From: Clostridiales bacterium
GTDB lineage: Bacteria > Bacillota > Clostridia > Saccharofermentanales > Saccharofermentanaceae
DNA: 64,000 nucleotides
Assembly: GCA_017617995.1 (NCBI GenBank)
Contig: JAFZVE010000051.1
Location: 1-64,000, forward strand
Direction of reading: 5' to 3'
Made by a program: the position numbers and the translations under genes. The stretch's first letter is position 1. Every line of letters starts with the position of its first letter. Below are positions 37,432 to 46,322 of the stretch, piece by piece. Under the pieces are notes generated by a model. It was not told the DNA's origin, made no database searches, and worked only from the letters and a program-made list of their open reading frames with translations.

Positions 37432-37914
37432 ATGAAGAAAGAAAACAAAACCAATGCCATGCGTATTCTCGATAAGGAGAATATCCCATACGAGGCGTTC
37501 TATTACGAATGCGATGAATTTATCGATGGTGTGCATATCGCCGATATGCTCGGCCAGCCCTATGAGAGTTCCTTTAAGACTCTGGTGATGCAGGGAAAAT
37601 CGAAGAACTATTTCGTATTCGTACTTCCGATCGCGGAAGAAGTCGATATGAAGAAAGCGGCCAGGATCGTGGGTGAAAAAGCTCTTGAGATGGTCCATGT
37701 GAAGGACATCCAGGCCGTGACGGGATATATCCGCGGCGGAGTGACCTCCATCGGCATGAAGAAGAAATACCCGACCGTCATTGATGAAACGGCGCAGCTC
37801 TTCGATACGATCATCGTCAGCGGCGGTATGCTCGGGACGCAGATCCACCTGGCGCCGGATGATCTCCGGAAGGCCGTAGACGGACAGTTCGCCGATATCG
37901 TTCTGATGAATTAA
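37432..37914 (+). CDS. ybaK: Cys-tRNA(Pro)/Cys-tRNA(Cys) deacylase YbaK
   Basis: A 160-residue trans-editing enzyme that hydrolyses cysteine wrongly attached to tRNA-Pro. The family pattern is clear: TNAMRILDKENIPYE, SFKTLVMQGKS, FVFVLPIAEEVDMKKAARI, GYIRGGVTSIGMKKKYPTVID with the conserved lysine and GxxP-type loop, and SGGMLGTQIHLAPDDL at the end. The gene starts five bases after the small hypothetical gene and ends next to the convergent ABC exporter gene. Confidence 0.92.
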   Translation: MKKENKTNAMRILDKENIPYEAFYYECDEFIDGVHIADMLGQPYESSFKTLVMQGKSKNYFVFVLPIAEEVDMKKAARIVGEKALEMVHVKDIQAVTGYIRGGVTSIGMKKKYPTVIDETAQLFDTIIVSGGMLGTQIHLAPDDLRKAVDGQFADIVLMN

Positions 37915-37917
37915 AAC

Positions 37918-39657
37918 TTACTCGACAGAGTGATATAGTCTCGCGTACACTCCTTCTTTCTGAAGGAGTTCTTCATGTGTGCCTTCTTCCTCGATGCCAT
38001 TTTCGGACAGGACCAGGATGCGCTCGGCGTTCTGGATCGTGGAGAGGCGGTGAGCGATGACGAGCGTGGTGCGGTCTTTCGCCAGATCCTCGAGGGAGTC
38101 CTGGATGACCTTTTCGCTTTCGTTATCGAGGGAAGAGGTCGCTTCGTCAAAGATAAGGATCGGAGGATTCTTCAGGAAAACGCGTGCGATCGACAGACGC
38201 TGCTTCTGACCGCCGGAGAGCTTGATGCCGCGCTGGCCGATATCTGTATCGTACCCGTTCGGAAGTTCCATGATGAACTCGTGGGCATTGGCACGCTTCG
38301 CGGCCTCGACTACTTCTTCGAAAGAGGCCTCGGGACGGCCGTAACGGATGTTCTCGAGTACGGTGCCGGCGAAGAGATAGACGTCCTGCTGGACGATACC
38401 GATCTGTCTGCGCAGAGATTTCTGAGTGACCGAGGTGATATCGGTGCCGTCGATCGTGATGTGCCCTTCGTTCGGCTCGTAGAATCTCGGGATCAGACTG
38501 CAGATGGTGGTCTTGCCGACGCCGGAGTGACCGACGAGCGCGACATATTCACCGGCATGGATATGCAGGTTCAGGTGGGAGAATACGTTTGCCTCGCGTG
38601 TCGGATTCCCACCGTAAGAGAAGGTCACATTGTCAAAATCGATGGTGCCCTTGACGCTTGAAAGCTCCTTTGCATCCGGGGCATCCTCGATATCCGGCTC
38701 GATGCAGATCATCTCATAGAATCGTTCGAAACCGGACATGCCGTTCTGGAACTGCTCGGTGAAGTTGACGAGCTTTCGGATCGGCTCGGTGAAATTGTTG
38801 ACGTAGAGAAGGAAGGCGATCAGGTCTTGAAGAGTCAGGCTGTTTCTTCCGATCATCCAAGAACCGACGGCGGCGACCGTTACGGTGATCAGGCCCGTGA
38901 TACACCACAGAACCGCGTGGTAGATGGCCATGTAACGGTAGTTGTCTTTCTTACTTAAAAGGAAAAGATCATTTCCCTCGGTGAATTTATGGATCTCCAT
39001 GTCTTCGCCGGTGAAGGACTTGACGACACGGATACCGGAGAGGCTGTCCTCCATGCGGGTGTTGATCTCGGCGATACGCTCTCTGTTCTTCTTAAAAGTA
39101 CGCTTCATCTTCCGATTCAGAACCGATGCGAAGACGATCATGAAGGGGACAGGTACCAGTGCGAGGAGGGCGAGCGGGACGTTGATCATGCAGAGGATCA
39201 CGAGGGAACCGAGAAGCTTGATCGCAGAGATCATGAGGTCCTCAGGACCGTGGTGATACAGCTCGGTGATCTCGAAGAGGTCGTTCGTGACTCTCGACAT
39301 GAGAGAGCCGACCTTCTGGTCATCGTAGAAGCGGAACGAGAGTTTCTGATAATGCGTGAAAAGCTCATTTCTCAGGTCATACTCCATCCTTGCGCCGACC
39401 ATGTGGCCGACGTAGGCGATGAAGTAGTTGCAGCCGAATTCTACCCCCAGAAGGGCGAGCATGAGAAGGAACAGATACAGGATCGTCTGATTGGCGTTAG
39501 CGAATCCTTCGGTTAGAACGGTCCCTGTGATATAGCGGATGATCAGAGGAATGACGAGCGATGTCGCCGCGGCGACCAGCGCGAAGCACATGTCGGCGAT
39601 AAAGCCCTTCATGTAAGGACGGTAATAGGACAGAAACTTACGCCATTTCGCACTCAT
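37918..39657 (-). CDS. ABC exporter (membrane and ATPase domains in one chain)
   Basis: A 579-residue half-transporter of the MsbA/LmrA type. Residues 1-320 contain six membrane helices; the ATPase follows with Walker A GHSGVGKTT, Q-loop GIVQQD, signature LSGGQKQR, Walker B ILIFDEATSSLD and the switch His in IAHRLST. It would work as a homodimer or with a partner encoded elsewhere. Multidrug, lipid or peptide export are all possible. AAGGAGATAGATCACAG precedes the ATG. It stands alone. Confidence 0.93.
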   Translation of the reverse strand: MSAKWRKFLSYYRPYMKGFIADMCFALVAAATSLVIPLIIRYITGTVLTEGFANANQTILYLFLLMLALLGVEFGCNYFIAYVGHMVGARMEYDLRNELFTHYQKLSFRFYDDQKVGSLMSRVTNDLFEITELYHHGPEDLMISAIKLLGSLVILCMINVPLALLALVPVPFMIVFASVLNRKMKRTFKKNRERIAEINTRMEDSLSGIRVVKSFTGEDMEIHKFTEGNDLFLLSKKDNYRYMAIYHAVLWCITGLITVTVAAVGSWMIGRNSLTLQDLIAFLLYVNNFTEPIRKLVNFTEQFQNGMSGFERFYEMICIEPDIEDAPDAKELSSVKGTIDFDNVTFSYGGNPTREANVFSHLNLHIHAGEYVALVGHSGVGKTTICSLIPRFYEPNEGHITIDGTDITSVTQKSLRRQIGIVQQDVYLFAGTVLENIRYGRPEASFEEVVEAAKRANAHEFIMELPNGYDTDIGQRGIKLSGGQKQRLSIARVFLKNPPILIFDEATSSLDNESEKVIQDSLEDLAKDRTTLVIAHRLSTIQNAERILVLSENGIEEEGTHEELLQKEGVYARLYHSVE

Positions 39658-39731
39658 CTGTGATCTATCTCCTTTTATTTCGGTAATAGCAGATTGCTCT
39701 GAAATTAAGAGGTATTCTATCAGATTCGGAA

Positions 39732-39761
39732 TTGACTTTCCATACGAAATGGCTCAATAAT
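39732..39761 (+). promoter_or_regulatory. Probable promoter of the aldose epimerase gene
   Basis: TTGACT at 39732-39737, 18-base spacer, AATAAT at 39756-39761, 34 bases before the start codon. Confidence 0.5.
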
Positions 39762-39795
39762 ATTAGCGGTATAAACTATAAGCGAGGTGACCGGT

Positions 39796-40905
39796 ATGGC
39801 AGCAGAAAAAGTGCTTTTTGATACGACGAAAGAGGGAAGAGAAGTCGCGGAATTCGTAGTGACAAGACCAAATGGAGAGAGCTTCTCCGTGATCGAATAC
39901 GGTGCGGCGATCCATACTCTGAATGTGCTTGATAAGGACGGCAATCTCGGCGATGTCATGCTGGGCTTCGATACGATCGAGGGATATCTCGGTTCCGGCG
40001 CGGGACACGGATCCGTCATCGGCAGAACCGCCAACCGCATCAAGGGTGGTGCTTTTACCATCGATGGCGTGGACTACCAGATGCCGAAGAACGAAGGCGA
40101 GAATAACCTGCACGGTGGCGCGGGCAACTTTCAGAACAGTTTCTGGGACGGAAAGATCGTCAGCCGCGAGGAAGCGGAAGCTTTTATCGGTGACCTGAAG
40201 ATCAAGAATGACTGGACGATCGAGACGGAGGGCGTGCTGCTCTCGTTCCTTCTGGCAGACGGTGTATGCGGTGTGCCGGGCAATATGGACATGAAGGTCC
40301 TCTATACATGGGCAACGGATGGCACGCTCATCCTCTGCTACAAGGCTGTTTCCGATAAGAAGACGATCTTCGCCCCGACGAACCATTCGTACTTCAATAT
40401 CGACGGACAGGCTGCCGGCCGTATCGGCGAGCAGCTCCTGTGGATCGATGCCGAGCAGGTCACCGAGAAGGATATGGACAATGTCCCGAACGGTAAGTAT
40501 ATCGATGTCGAGGGAACGGAGTTTGACTTCAGAATACCGACGGCGACCGAGAGAGTGCTGTGCCTGACTTCCTCGAACCCGCAGCTCAACTGCAGTAAGG
40601 GTGCCGATTCCAACTATGTACTTAAGACCACACAGGATCAGGTTTCGCTGGTCGCTTCGGTCGAGTCTCTGAAGTCCGGAAGAAAGATGGAAGTCCTCAC
40701 AAACTTCCCGGGCGTACAGCTCTACTGCGCATGCAACCTCGACGAAGACGGCAAGGGCGGCGTGCACTACAGTCCGTATGAGGCGATCTGCCTCGAGGCA
40801 CAGATGTTCCCGGATGCGATCCATCATGAGAACTTCGCCTCGGCCGTGATCGATAAGGACGAAGTTAAGGGCTTCCTGGTCGGCTACCGTTTCTCAGTAA
40901 AGTGA
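39796..40905 (+). CDS. galM: Aldose 1-epimerase (galactose mutarotase)
   Basis: This cytoplasmic enzyme interconverts alpha and beta anomers of hexoses. The 369-residue protein shows GRTANRI, NNLHGG with the first catalytic-site His, NHSYFN with the second, and YEAICLEAQMFPDA with the catalytic Glu. GAGGTGACCGGT makes the ATG at 39796 the likely start rather than the GTG at 39787. Thirteen bases after its stop begins azlC. A role in galactose or lactose use is usual, but no other galactose gene is present in this window. Confidence 0.92.
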   Translation: MAAEKVLFDTTKEGREVAEFVVTRPNGESFSVIEYGAAIHTLNVLDKDGNLGDVMLGFDTIEGYLGSGAGHGSVIGRTANRIKGGAFTIDGVDYQMPKNEGENNLHGGAGNFQNSFWDGKIVSREEAEAFIGDLKIKNDWTIETEGVLLSFLLADGVCGVPGNMDMKVLYTWATDGTLILCYKAVSDKKTIFAPTNHSYFNIDGQAAGRIGEQLLWIDAEQVTEKDMDNVPNGKYIDVEGTEFDFRIPTATERVLCLTSSNPQLNCSKGADSNYVLKTTQDQVSLVASVESLKSGRKMEVLTNFPGVQLYCACNLDEDGKGGVHYSPYEAICLEAQMFPDAIHHENFASAVIDKDEVKGFLVGYRFSVK

Positions 40906-40918
40906 GGCCGGCCTACCT

Positions 40919-41683
40919 GTGAATTCGCGAAAGCTTTATTTCCGAGGAATCAAAGACGGGTTCCCCATCTGTCTGGGGTACCTGTCTGTTTCGTTTGCCT
41001 TCGGAATCTTTGCAGTGGGGGCTGGGATGACCGTATGGCAGGCGATACTGATCTCCCTTGCGAACCTGACGTCGGCGGGACAGCTCGCAGGCGTACCGAT
41101 CATCGTAGGCGGGCTTCCGCTGATCGAGATGGTCCTGACGCAGTTCGTTATCAATCTCCGTTATTCTCTGATGTCGGTCTCGATTTCGCAGAAATTGAGC
41201 CGGAGAGTGAAGCTGTGGCACCGGATCGTCGTGGCCTTCGGTGTCACGGATGAGATATTCGGTGTGGCGATCAGCCAGAAGGATGAGCTGGAGACACCGT
41301 ATCTTCTGGGCCTGATGGCAACGCCGATCCTGGGATGGACCCTCGGCACGGCGCTAGGCGCACTGGCCGGAGATATCCTGCCGGCGATTATTGTATCGGC
41401 ACTGGGGATCGCGCTTTATGCCATGTTCGTGGCGATCATCATCCCGCCGGCGAAGAAAGATCATCCCGTGGCTTTTTGCTGTCTTCTGGCGATGGCGCTG
41501 TCTGCAGCGTTCCGGTATATTCCGGTTCTGTCGTCGGTTTCTTCGGGCATCTCGATCATCATCTGTGCACTCGTCTCGGGTCTTCTGTTCGCGTGGATCG
41601 CGCCGATTCCGGATGAGAAGAAATCGGATGAGGTTTCGGACGAGATGAACGGCCCAGGTGAGGAAAGGACGGTGGCGACATGA
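40919..41683 (+). CDS. azlC: AzlC family branched-chain amino acid exporter, large subunit
   Basis: A 254-residue membrane protein of the AzlC (LIV-E) family, which with AzlD exports branched-chain amino acids or analogues such as azaleucine. The start region GIKDGFPICLGYLSVSFAFGIFA and the stretch INLRYSLMSVSISQKLS are characteristic. Six to seven helices are visible, and a charged tail of about 25 residues ends it. The start is GTG, with GAGG eleven bases upstream. The stop overlaps azlD by four bases. Confidence 0.92.
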   Translation: MNSRKLYFRGIKDGFPICLGYLSVSFAFGIFAVGAGMTVWQAILISLANLTSAGQLAGVPIIVGGLPLIEMVLTQFVINLRYSLMSVSISQKLSRRVKLWHRIVVAFGVTDEIFGVAISQKDELETPYLLGLMATPILGWTLGTALGALAGDILPAIIVSALGIALYAMFVAIIIPPAKKDHPVAFCCLLAMALSAAFRYIPVLSSVSSGISIIICALVSGLLFAWIAPIPDEKKSDEVSDEMNGPGEERTVAT

Positions 41684-42003
41684 TCCGTACCGAAGTGTTC
41701 TTCCTTTATCTGGCCGTGATGGCAGGTGTGACTTACCTGATCCGTATGCTGCCGCTTGTACTCTGCCGGGAGAAGATCAAGAGCCGGTTTATCCGCTCGC
41801 TTCTCTACTACATCCCGTATGCGGTACTGTCAGCGATGACGATCCCGGCGATCTTCTATTCGACCGGATATATGATCTCTGCAGCGCTGGGCCTCGCGGT
41901 TGCAGTTATTCTCTCTCTTTTGGAGAAGAAGCTTCTTACCGTGGCGATCGGTGCCTGCAGTACCGTCTTTATCGTGGAGTGTGTGATCAAGTATCTCCTC
42001 TGA
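41680..42003 (+). CDS. azlD: AzlD family exporter, small subunit
   Basis: A 107-residue membrane protein with three or four helices. The motif TYLIRMLPLVLCREKIKSRFIRSLLYYIPYAVLSAM is typical of AzlD, the small partner of AzlC. The ATGA overlap with azlC fixes coupling and stoichiometry. No regulator gene such as azlB lies beside the pair. Confidence 0.9.
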   Translation: MIRTEVFFLYLAVMAGVTYLIRMLPLVLCREKIKSRFIRSLLYYIPYAVLSAMTIPAIFYSTGYMISAALGLAVAVILSLLEKKLLTVAIGACSTVFIVECVIKYLL

Positions 42004-42076
42004 TGCTCTTGGAGAAATACGACAGGTGGATAGTCTGCCGTCGAAAGAATCTATTTTTTGAAATGGAGTTTACTGT

Positions 42077-42514
42077 ATGAATGAGAATTTTGAATATGTT
42101 CCGGTAGAGAACCGGGACCTTGAGTGGGCAAGAAAGACGTTTGCCAATGACCGTTTTGCGACGGAGGCGGCCGGTGTCATCATCGAAGAAGCAGGGGACA
42201 AGATCTGCCGCTGTAGCATGAAAGTGACACCGGTGCACAGAAACGCGGCCGGAGGTGTCATGGGCGGCGCTATCTTTACGCTCGCTGATCTGACATTTGC
42301 AGTGGCGGCAAACTTCGGCGGCAGGATGACGGTGTCGATCTCGAGTAATATCTCGTTTATCGGTGCAGCCAAAGGAGAGACGCTCTATAGTACGGCGAAG
42401 TGTGTGAAGTCGGGGAGGAGTACCTGCTTTTATGAGATCGAGGTCAATGACGATCTGGGAAATCAGGTGGCCATCGTGACGATCACAGGTTTTGTGAAAG
42501 ATCAGCGCTTCTGA
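42077..42514 (+). CDS. PaaI-type hotdog-fold thioesterase
   Basis: A 145-residue hotdog-fold protein. HRNAAGGVMGGAIFTLADLTFAVAAN is the catalytic helix region of the PaaI/YbgC-like acyl-CoA thioesterases; the expected active residue at the helix start (Asp or Asn) is represented by the polar pair near GAIFTLAD. ISSNISFIGAAKGETLYSTAKCVKSGR completes the pattern. The substrate is probably an aryl- or acyl-CoA. The 3' end takes part in a hairpin (42504-42542). Confidence 0.86.
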   Translation: MNENFEYVPVENRDLEWARKTFANDRFATEAAGVIIEEAGDKICRCSMKVTPVHRNAAGGVMGGAIFTLADLTFAVAANFGGRMTVSISSNISFIGAAKGETLYSTAKCVKSGRSTCFYEIEVNDDLGNQVAIVTITGFVKDQRF

Positions 42515-42542
42515 GCGGCTTTCTAGGCCGAAAAGAAGCGCT
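42504..42542 (+). terminator. Hairpin at the end of the thioesterase gene
   Basis: AGCGCTTCT at 42504-42512 pairs with AGAAGCGCT at 42534-42542; GGC/GCC inside can pair as well. The left arm includes the last codons. No proper T-run follows, so it may protect the mRNA end rather than stop transcription. Confidence 0.5.
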
Positions 42543-42600
42543 TCTGTGACGGCGAGGGAAAGAAACTTCTTCGGATTTTCCTCTTTTTTGAGAATTGTTG

Positions 42601-42629
42601 TTGACAACGCCCGATGGTTTCGGTATACT
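42601..42629 (+). promoter_or_regulatory. Consensus promoter of the tRNA cluster
   Basis: TTGACA at 42601-42606, 17-base spacer, TATACT at 42624-42629. The first tRNA begins 40 bases downstream. Confidence 0.85.
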
Positions 42630-42668
42630 TCTTCTTGCGCTCGAAAGAGCGGCTTGGCAAAGGAAGAA

Positions 42669-42744
42669 GGAAGATTAGCTCAGCTGGGAGAGCACCTGCC
42701 TTACAAGCAGGGGGTCACAGGTTCGAGCCCTGTATCTTCCACCA
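42669..42744 (+). tRNA. tRNA-Val (anticodon TAC)
   Basis: Acceptor arm GGAAGAT pairs with ATCTTCC; the anticodon loop is CTTACAA, giving TAC for valine; the T-loop is GGTTCGAGCCC. The CCA end is encoded. It is the first of three tRNA genes in one transcript. Confidence 0.97.
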
Positions 42745-42748
42745 AGAT

Positions 42749-42825
42749 GGCGCAGTAGTTCAGTTGGTTAGAATGCCAGCCTGTCACGCTGGAGGTCGAG
42801 GGTTCGAGCCCCTTCTGCGTCGCCA
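42749..42825 (+). tRNA. tRNA-Asp (anticodon GTC)
   Basis: Acceptor arm GGCGCAG pairs with CTGCGTC including one G-T pair; the anticodon loop is CTGTCAC, giving GTC for aspartate; discriminator G and CCA are encoded. Four bases separate it from tRNA-Val. Confidence 0.97.
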
Positions 42826-42858
42826 GATGATCGGTCCACTAAGGACCGATTATCATTT

Positions 42859-42934
42859 GCCCAGATAGCTCAGTCGGTAGAGCAGGGGACTGAAAATCCC
42901 CGTGTCGTTGGTTCGATTCCGACTCTGGGCACCA
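42859..42934 (+). tRNA. tRNA-Phe (anticodon GAA)
   Basis: Acceptor arm GCCCAGA pairs with TCTGGGC; the anticodon loop is CTGAAAA, giving GAA for phenylalanine; CCA is encoded. A short hairpin (ATCGGTCC/GGACCGAT) lies between it and tRNA-Asp, perhaps a processing site. Confidence 0.97.
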
Positions 42935-42936
42935 AC

Positions 42937-42972
42937 AGGGACTGTTTCAGAAATGAAACGGTCCCTTTTGTT
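42937..42972 (+). terminator. Terminator of the tRNA cluster
   Basis: AGGGAC 42937-42942 and TTTCA 42945-42949 pair with TGAAA 42954-42958 and GTCCCT 42961-42966, followed by TTTTGTT. Confidence 0.85.
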
Positions 42973-43019
42973 ATGTCCGGGGAAGAAAAGGCCTCCGATA
43001 TGGGGCCGGATCACTCAGG

Positions 43020-43081
43020 CTATTTCGCGATCGGTGAAGGTAATCGAAATCTATTTCGCGGTTTTTACAGAAATAGATTTC
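43020..43081. repeat. Perfect inverted repeat and direct repeat before the P-type ATPase gene
   Basis: GAAATCTATTTC at 43046-43057 and GAAATAGATTTC at 43070-43081 are exact inverted copies, 12 bases each. CTATTTCGCG occurs twice in the same direction, at 43020-43029 and 43051-43060. The stem is followed by a T-rich stretch. This may be an operator or a conditional terminator for the ATPase. Confidence 0.6.
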
Positions 43082-43167
43082 AATTTCTTTTGTTGTTTTC
43101 CTTTCTAATATGAATTTAATATGTTATATTTTGTTACGCATGTGTATTTTCATGTGGAGGTAGAAAG

Positions 43168-45909
43168 ATGAATCATCCGTTTTCCAAGACGACCGAGAGT
43201 GTGATCGAAGAACTTAGTACCGATATTAAGACCGGTCTTACGAAGAGTGAAGCCGATAAAAGGCTTCTGAAGTATGGTCCCAATTCTCTGGGCGAAGAGA
43301 AGAAAGTCCCGCTATGGAAGAGATTCCTTCAGCAGTTTGCCGATGCGATGGTGCTGATCCTGATCGGCGCGGCGATCCTTTCTGCGATCATGGCTGTCAA
43401 GGAAGGCGGCTTCTCCGGATGGATCGATGTGATCGTGATTCTTGCAATTGTTATCATCAATGCGATCCTGGGTGTGTATCAGGAAGGTAAAGCGGATGAG
43501 GCCATCGCGGCCCTTAAGAAAATGAGCTCTCCACAGGCGAAGGTCGTCCGTGACAATATGCAGCAGATGATCGATTCCGATAAGCTCGTACCCGGTGATG
43601 TCGTGGTGCTGGATGCCGGTGACCTGATTGCTGCTGATATCCGTCTTACGGAAGCAAGCTCCATGAAGGTGGAAGAAGCATCTCTGACAGGTGAGTCTGT
43701 TCCGGTTGAAAAAGATGCGACTGTTGTACTCGAAGAGGACTGTGGAATCGGCGACCGTAAGAATATGCTCTATATGGGCACGGCGGTCACATATGGACGT
43801 GGACGTGGTATCGTCGTTGAGACCGGTGGAAACACGGAACTTGGTAAGATCGCGAACCGTCTTTCTTCGATCGATAACGAAGATACACCTCTCCAGAAGA
43901 ACCTCAATAAACTCGGTAAGATCCTCGGTATCGTTTGTATCGTGATCTGTCTGATCGTATTTGTAGTCGATGTTTTCGTACAGGGTGAAGCTTGGGATGA
44001 AGCGCTTATGACTGCGATCAGCCTGGCAGTTGCCGCGATTCCGGAAGGCCTGGCAGCCGTTGTTACGATCGTTCTGGCGCTCGGTATGACGAAGATGGCC
44101 AGCAAGAATGCGATCGTTCGTCGTCTCCTGGCGGTAGAAACACTCGGCTGCGTCGATGTTATCTGCACCGATAAGACCGGTACACTTACTCAGAACGAAA
44201 TGACCGTGCGTAAAGTTTTCGACGGTGAGCACTCCTACGATGTCACGGGTATCGGTTATGCGCCGGAAGGACAGATCCAGGATGAGAACGGATCGAAGAT
44301 CACTCCGGACACGAAACTGCTCCGACTTCTCCAGTCCTGCGTACTCTGCAGCGATGCCGTAACACCGAAGGGTGAAGACGGACGTTATACCTGCATCGGC
44401 GACCCGACAGAGGCCGCACTGATCGCACTCGGTGCGAAGTCCGGACTTCCGAAAGATGAGACAAATAAAGTATTCCCGCGTATCGCGGAACTTCCTTTCG
44501 ACTCTGACCGTAAGATGATGACGACCTATCATCCGAATATCGTTCCCGGTGCGATCATTTCTTTCACAAAGGGTGCTCCGGATATCGTACTCGGTAAGTG
44601 TGTCGAGTATTTCGACGGACAGAAGAATGTCCCGATGACGGATGAGATCAGACAGAAGATCGTCGAGACCAACCATGGTTATGCGACTACGGCTCTTCGT
44701 GTACTGGCTTTCGCATATCGTACATATGAAGGCAAGAGTGAGATCGAGGCGGATTTCGAGCATGAAAACGACATGTGCTTCCTCGGACTCGTCGGCATGA
44801 TCGACCCGGCCAGAACCGAGGTCAAGGATGCCATGGCGATCTGCCGTGAGGCAGGTATCCGTGCCGTCATGATCACCGGTGACTATAAGGATACGGCGGT
44901 CGCGATCGCGAACGATCTGGGCATGATGGACGAGAACTCCGGCAGCCTCTCCGGTGCGGAGCTCGATAAGGTCTCGGATGAAGACTTCCAGACGGTATGT
45001 GAAACCACGAATGTATATGCCCGTGTATCTCCGGATCACAAGGTCCGTATCGTCACGGCGCTGAAGAATAATGACCATATCGCTTCGATGACCGGTGACG
45101 GTGTCAACGACGCCATGGCCTTAAAGTCGGCCGATATCGGTGTAGCGATGGGTATTACCGGTACGGACGTTGCGAAGAACTCTTCGGATATGATCCTTAC
45201 AGACGATAACTTCGCGACGATCGTTTCGGCTGTAGAAGAAGGCCGTATTATCTACAGTAACATCAGAAAATTCGTCGGATTCCTTCTTTCCTGTAATGTC
45301 GGTGAGATCCTCGTGATCTTCCTGATCTCCCTGATTCCGGCGAGCCTGATCTCCGGTATCGGAACTCCGCTTACCGCGATCCAGCTCCTGTGGCTCAACC
45401 TCGTAACGGATAGCTTCCCGGCTCTGGCACTCGGAAGAGAGAAGGGTGAACCGGACATCATGAAGCAGCCGCCGAGAAAGAAGAGTGAGTCGATCATCAA
45501 TAAGTCCATGAAGGTCATGATTCTCGTACAGAGCCTCGCGATCTTCGCAGCAGTCTTCACGTCCTTCGTGCTCGGACTGACTGTATTCTTCAAGGATGAG
45601 GCGTCACCGATCGAAGGGGCAAGAACGATGGCCTTTGCGACATTGATCCTGGCAGAACTTTTCCGTGCATATGGCGCAAGATCCGAGAGAATATCAGTCT
45701 TTAAGCTTGGCGTCTTCTCAAATAAGTATATGAATGCGTCCGTAGCCGGCTCGATCGCCCTTCTGCTGGCCGTTATCTACATCCCGGGTGTGAACGGAAT
45801 CTTCGATAACATCATGCTTGCACCGGTCTACTGGATCCCGATCATCCTGCTGGCGTTCATTCCTTTTGCCGCCAGTGAGATCTTCAAATTGATCAAGAAC
45901 AAAAAATAA
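43168..45909 (+). CDS. Calcium-transporting P-type ATPase (type II)
   Basis: A 913-residue cation pump that exports Ca2+ at the cost of ATP. The phosphorylated Asp is in CTDKTGTLTQNE, the actuator motif is LTGESVPV, and the hinge is MTGDGVNDAMALK. Ion-site helices are recognisable: AAIPEGLAAVV (helix 4) and NLVTDSFPALALG (helix 6), the SERCA-like type IIA set. Ten membrane helices are expected. ATGTGGAGGTAGAAAG precedes the ATG. Mn2+ or mixed specificity is possible. A long inverted repeat in the leader suggests regulation. Confidence 0.94.
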   Translation: MNHPFSKTTESVIEELSTDIKTGLTKSEADKRLLKYGPNSLGEEKKVPLWKRFLQQFADAMVLILIGAAILSAIMAVKEGGFSGWIDVIVILAIVIINAILGVYQEGKADEAIAALKKMSSPQAKVVRDNMQQMIDSDKLVPGDVVVLDAGDLIAADIRLTEASSMKVEEASLTGESVPVEKDATVVLEEDCGIGDRKNMLYMGTAVTYGRGRGIVVETGGNTELGKIANRLSSIDNEDTPLQKNLNKLGKILGIVCIVICLIVFVVDVFVQGEAWDEALMTAISLAVAAIPEGLAAVVTIVLALGMTKMASKNAIVRRLLAVETLGCVDVICTDKTGTLTQNEMTVRKVFDGEHSYDVTGIGYAPEGQIQDENGSKITPDTKLLRLLQSCVLCSDAVTPKGEDGRYTCIGDPTEAALIALGAKSGLPKDETNKVFPRIAELPFDSDRKMMTTYHPNIVPGAIISFTKGAPDIVLGKCVEYFDGQKNVPMTDEIRQKIVETNHGYATTALRVLAFAYRTYEGKSEIEADFEHENDMCFLGLVGMIDPARTEVKDAMAICREAGIRAVMITGDYKDTAVAIANDLGMMDENSGSLSGAELDKVSDEDFQTVCETTNVYARVSPDHKVRIVTALKNNDHIASMTGDGVNDAMALKSADIGVAMGITGTDVAKNSSDMILTDDNFATIVSAVEEGRIIYSNIRKFVGFLLSCNVGEILVIFLISLIPASLISGIGTPLTAIQLLWLNLVTDSFPALALGREKGEPDIMKQPPRKKSESIINKSMKVMILVQSLAIFAAVFTSFVLGLTVFFKDEASPIEGARTMAFATLILAELFRAYGARSERISVFKLGVFSNKYMNASVAGSIALLLAVIYIPGVNGIFDNIMLAPVYWIPIILLAFIPFAASEIFKLIKNKK

Positions 45910-45912
45910 CTG

Positions 45913-45941
45913 TTGCCTAGCCGCAATTCTTGTGTTACTAT
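45913..45941 (+). promoter_or_regulatory. Probable promoter of secG
   Basis: TTGCCT at 45913-45918, 17-base spacer, TACTAT at 45936-45941, about 43 bases before the secG start. Confidence 0.5.
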
Positions 45942-45984
45942 TTAACGGTTATTAGAATTGAGAACAGTCTCGGAGGCTGATATA

Positions 45985-46233
45985 ATGAATACATTAGCAG
46001 TTGTACTTACATGTGTTGATATCGTAGTTTGCATCGCGCTGATCATCCTGGTTATGTCTCAGGAAGGTAATGATCGGGGTATGGGTGTCGTAGGCGGAAG
46101 CGGAAATTCCTTCTACGAGAAGTCCAAGGGCAGAACGATGGATGAGAAACTCAAGAAGATCACGCTGTTCACAGCGGTCCTCTTCGCGATCCTGACGATC
46201 GTCCTCTTCCTGGTACTGGCCAGAGGATTCTGA
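45985..46233 (+). CDS. secG: Preprotein translocase subunit SecG
   Basis: An 82-residue membrane protein with two helices (about residues 3-23 and 58-78) joined by the loop SQEGNDRGMGVVGGSGNSFYEKSKGRT, the hallmark of SecG. It supports SecYE-driven protein export. CGGAGGCTGATATA sets the ATG at 45985 rather than an upstream alternative. As in other Firmicutes it stands before rnr, though a terminator separates them here. Confidence 0.93.
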   Translation: MNTLAVVLTCVDIVVCIALIILVMSQEGNDRGMGVVGGSGNSFYEKSKGRTMDEKLKKITLFTAVLFAILTIVLFLVLARGF

Positions 46234-46262
46234 TACGGTTCAAATCAAAGTCACGAGTACTC

Positions 46263-46302
46263 GAGCTGCTTGATCGGTTTTCCGAAAGAGCAGCTCTTTT
46301 TT
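46263..46302 (+). terminator. Terminator after secG
   Basis: GAGCTGCT at 46263-46270 pairs with AGCAGCTC at 46289-46296, followed by six T. It lies only about 20 bases before the rnr start, so some read-through or attenuation into rnr is likely. Confidence 0.85.
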
Positions 46303-46322
46303 CTTAGTGTGGAGGTATGAAA

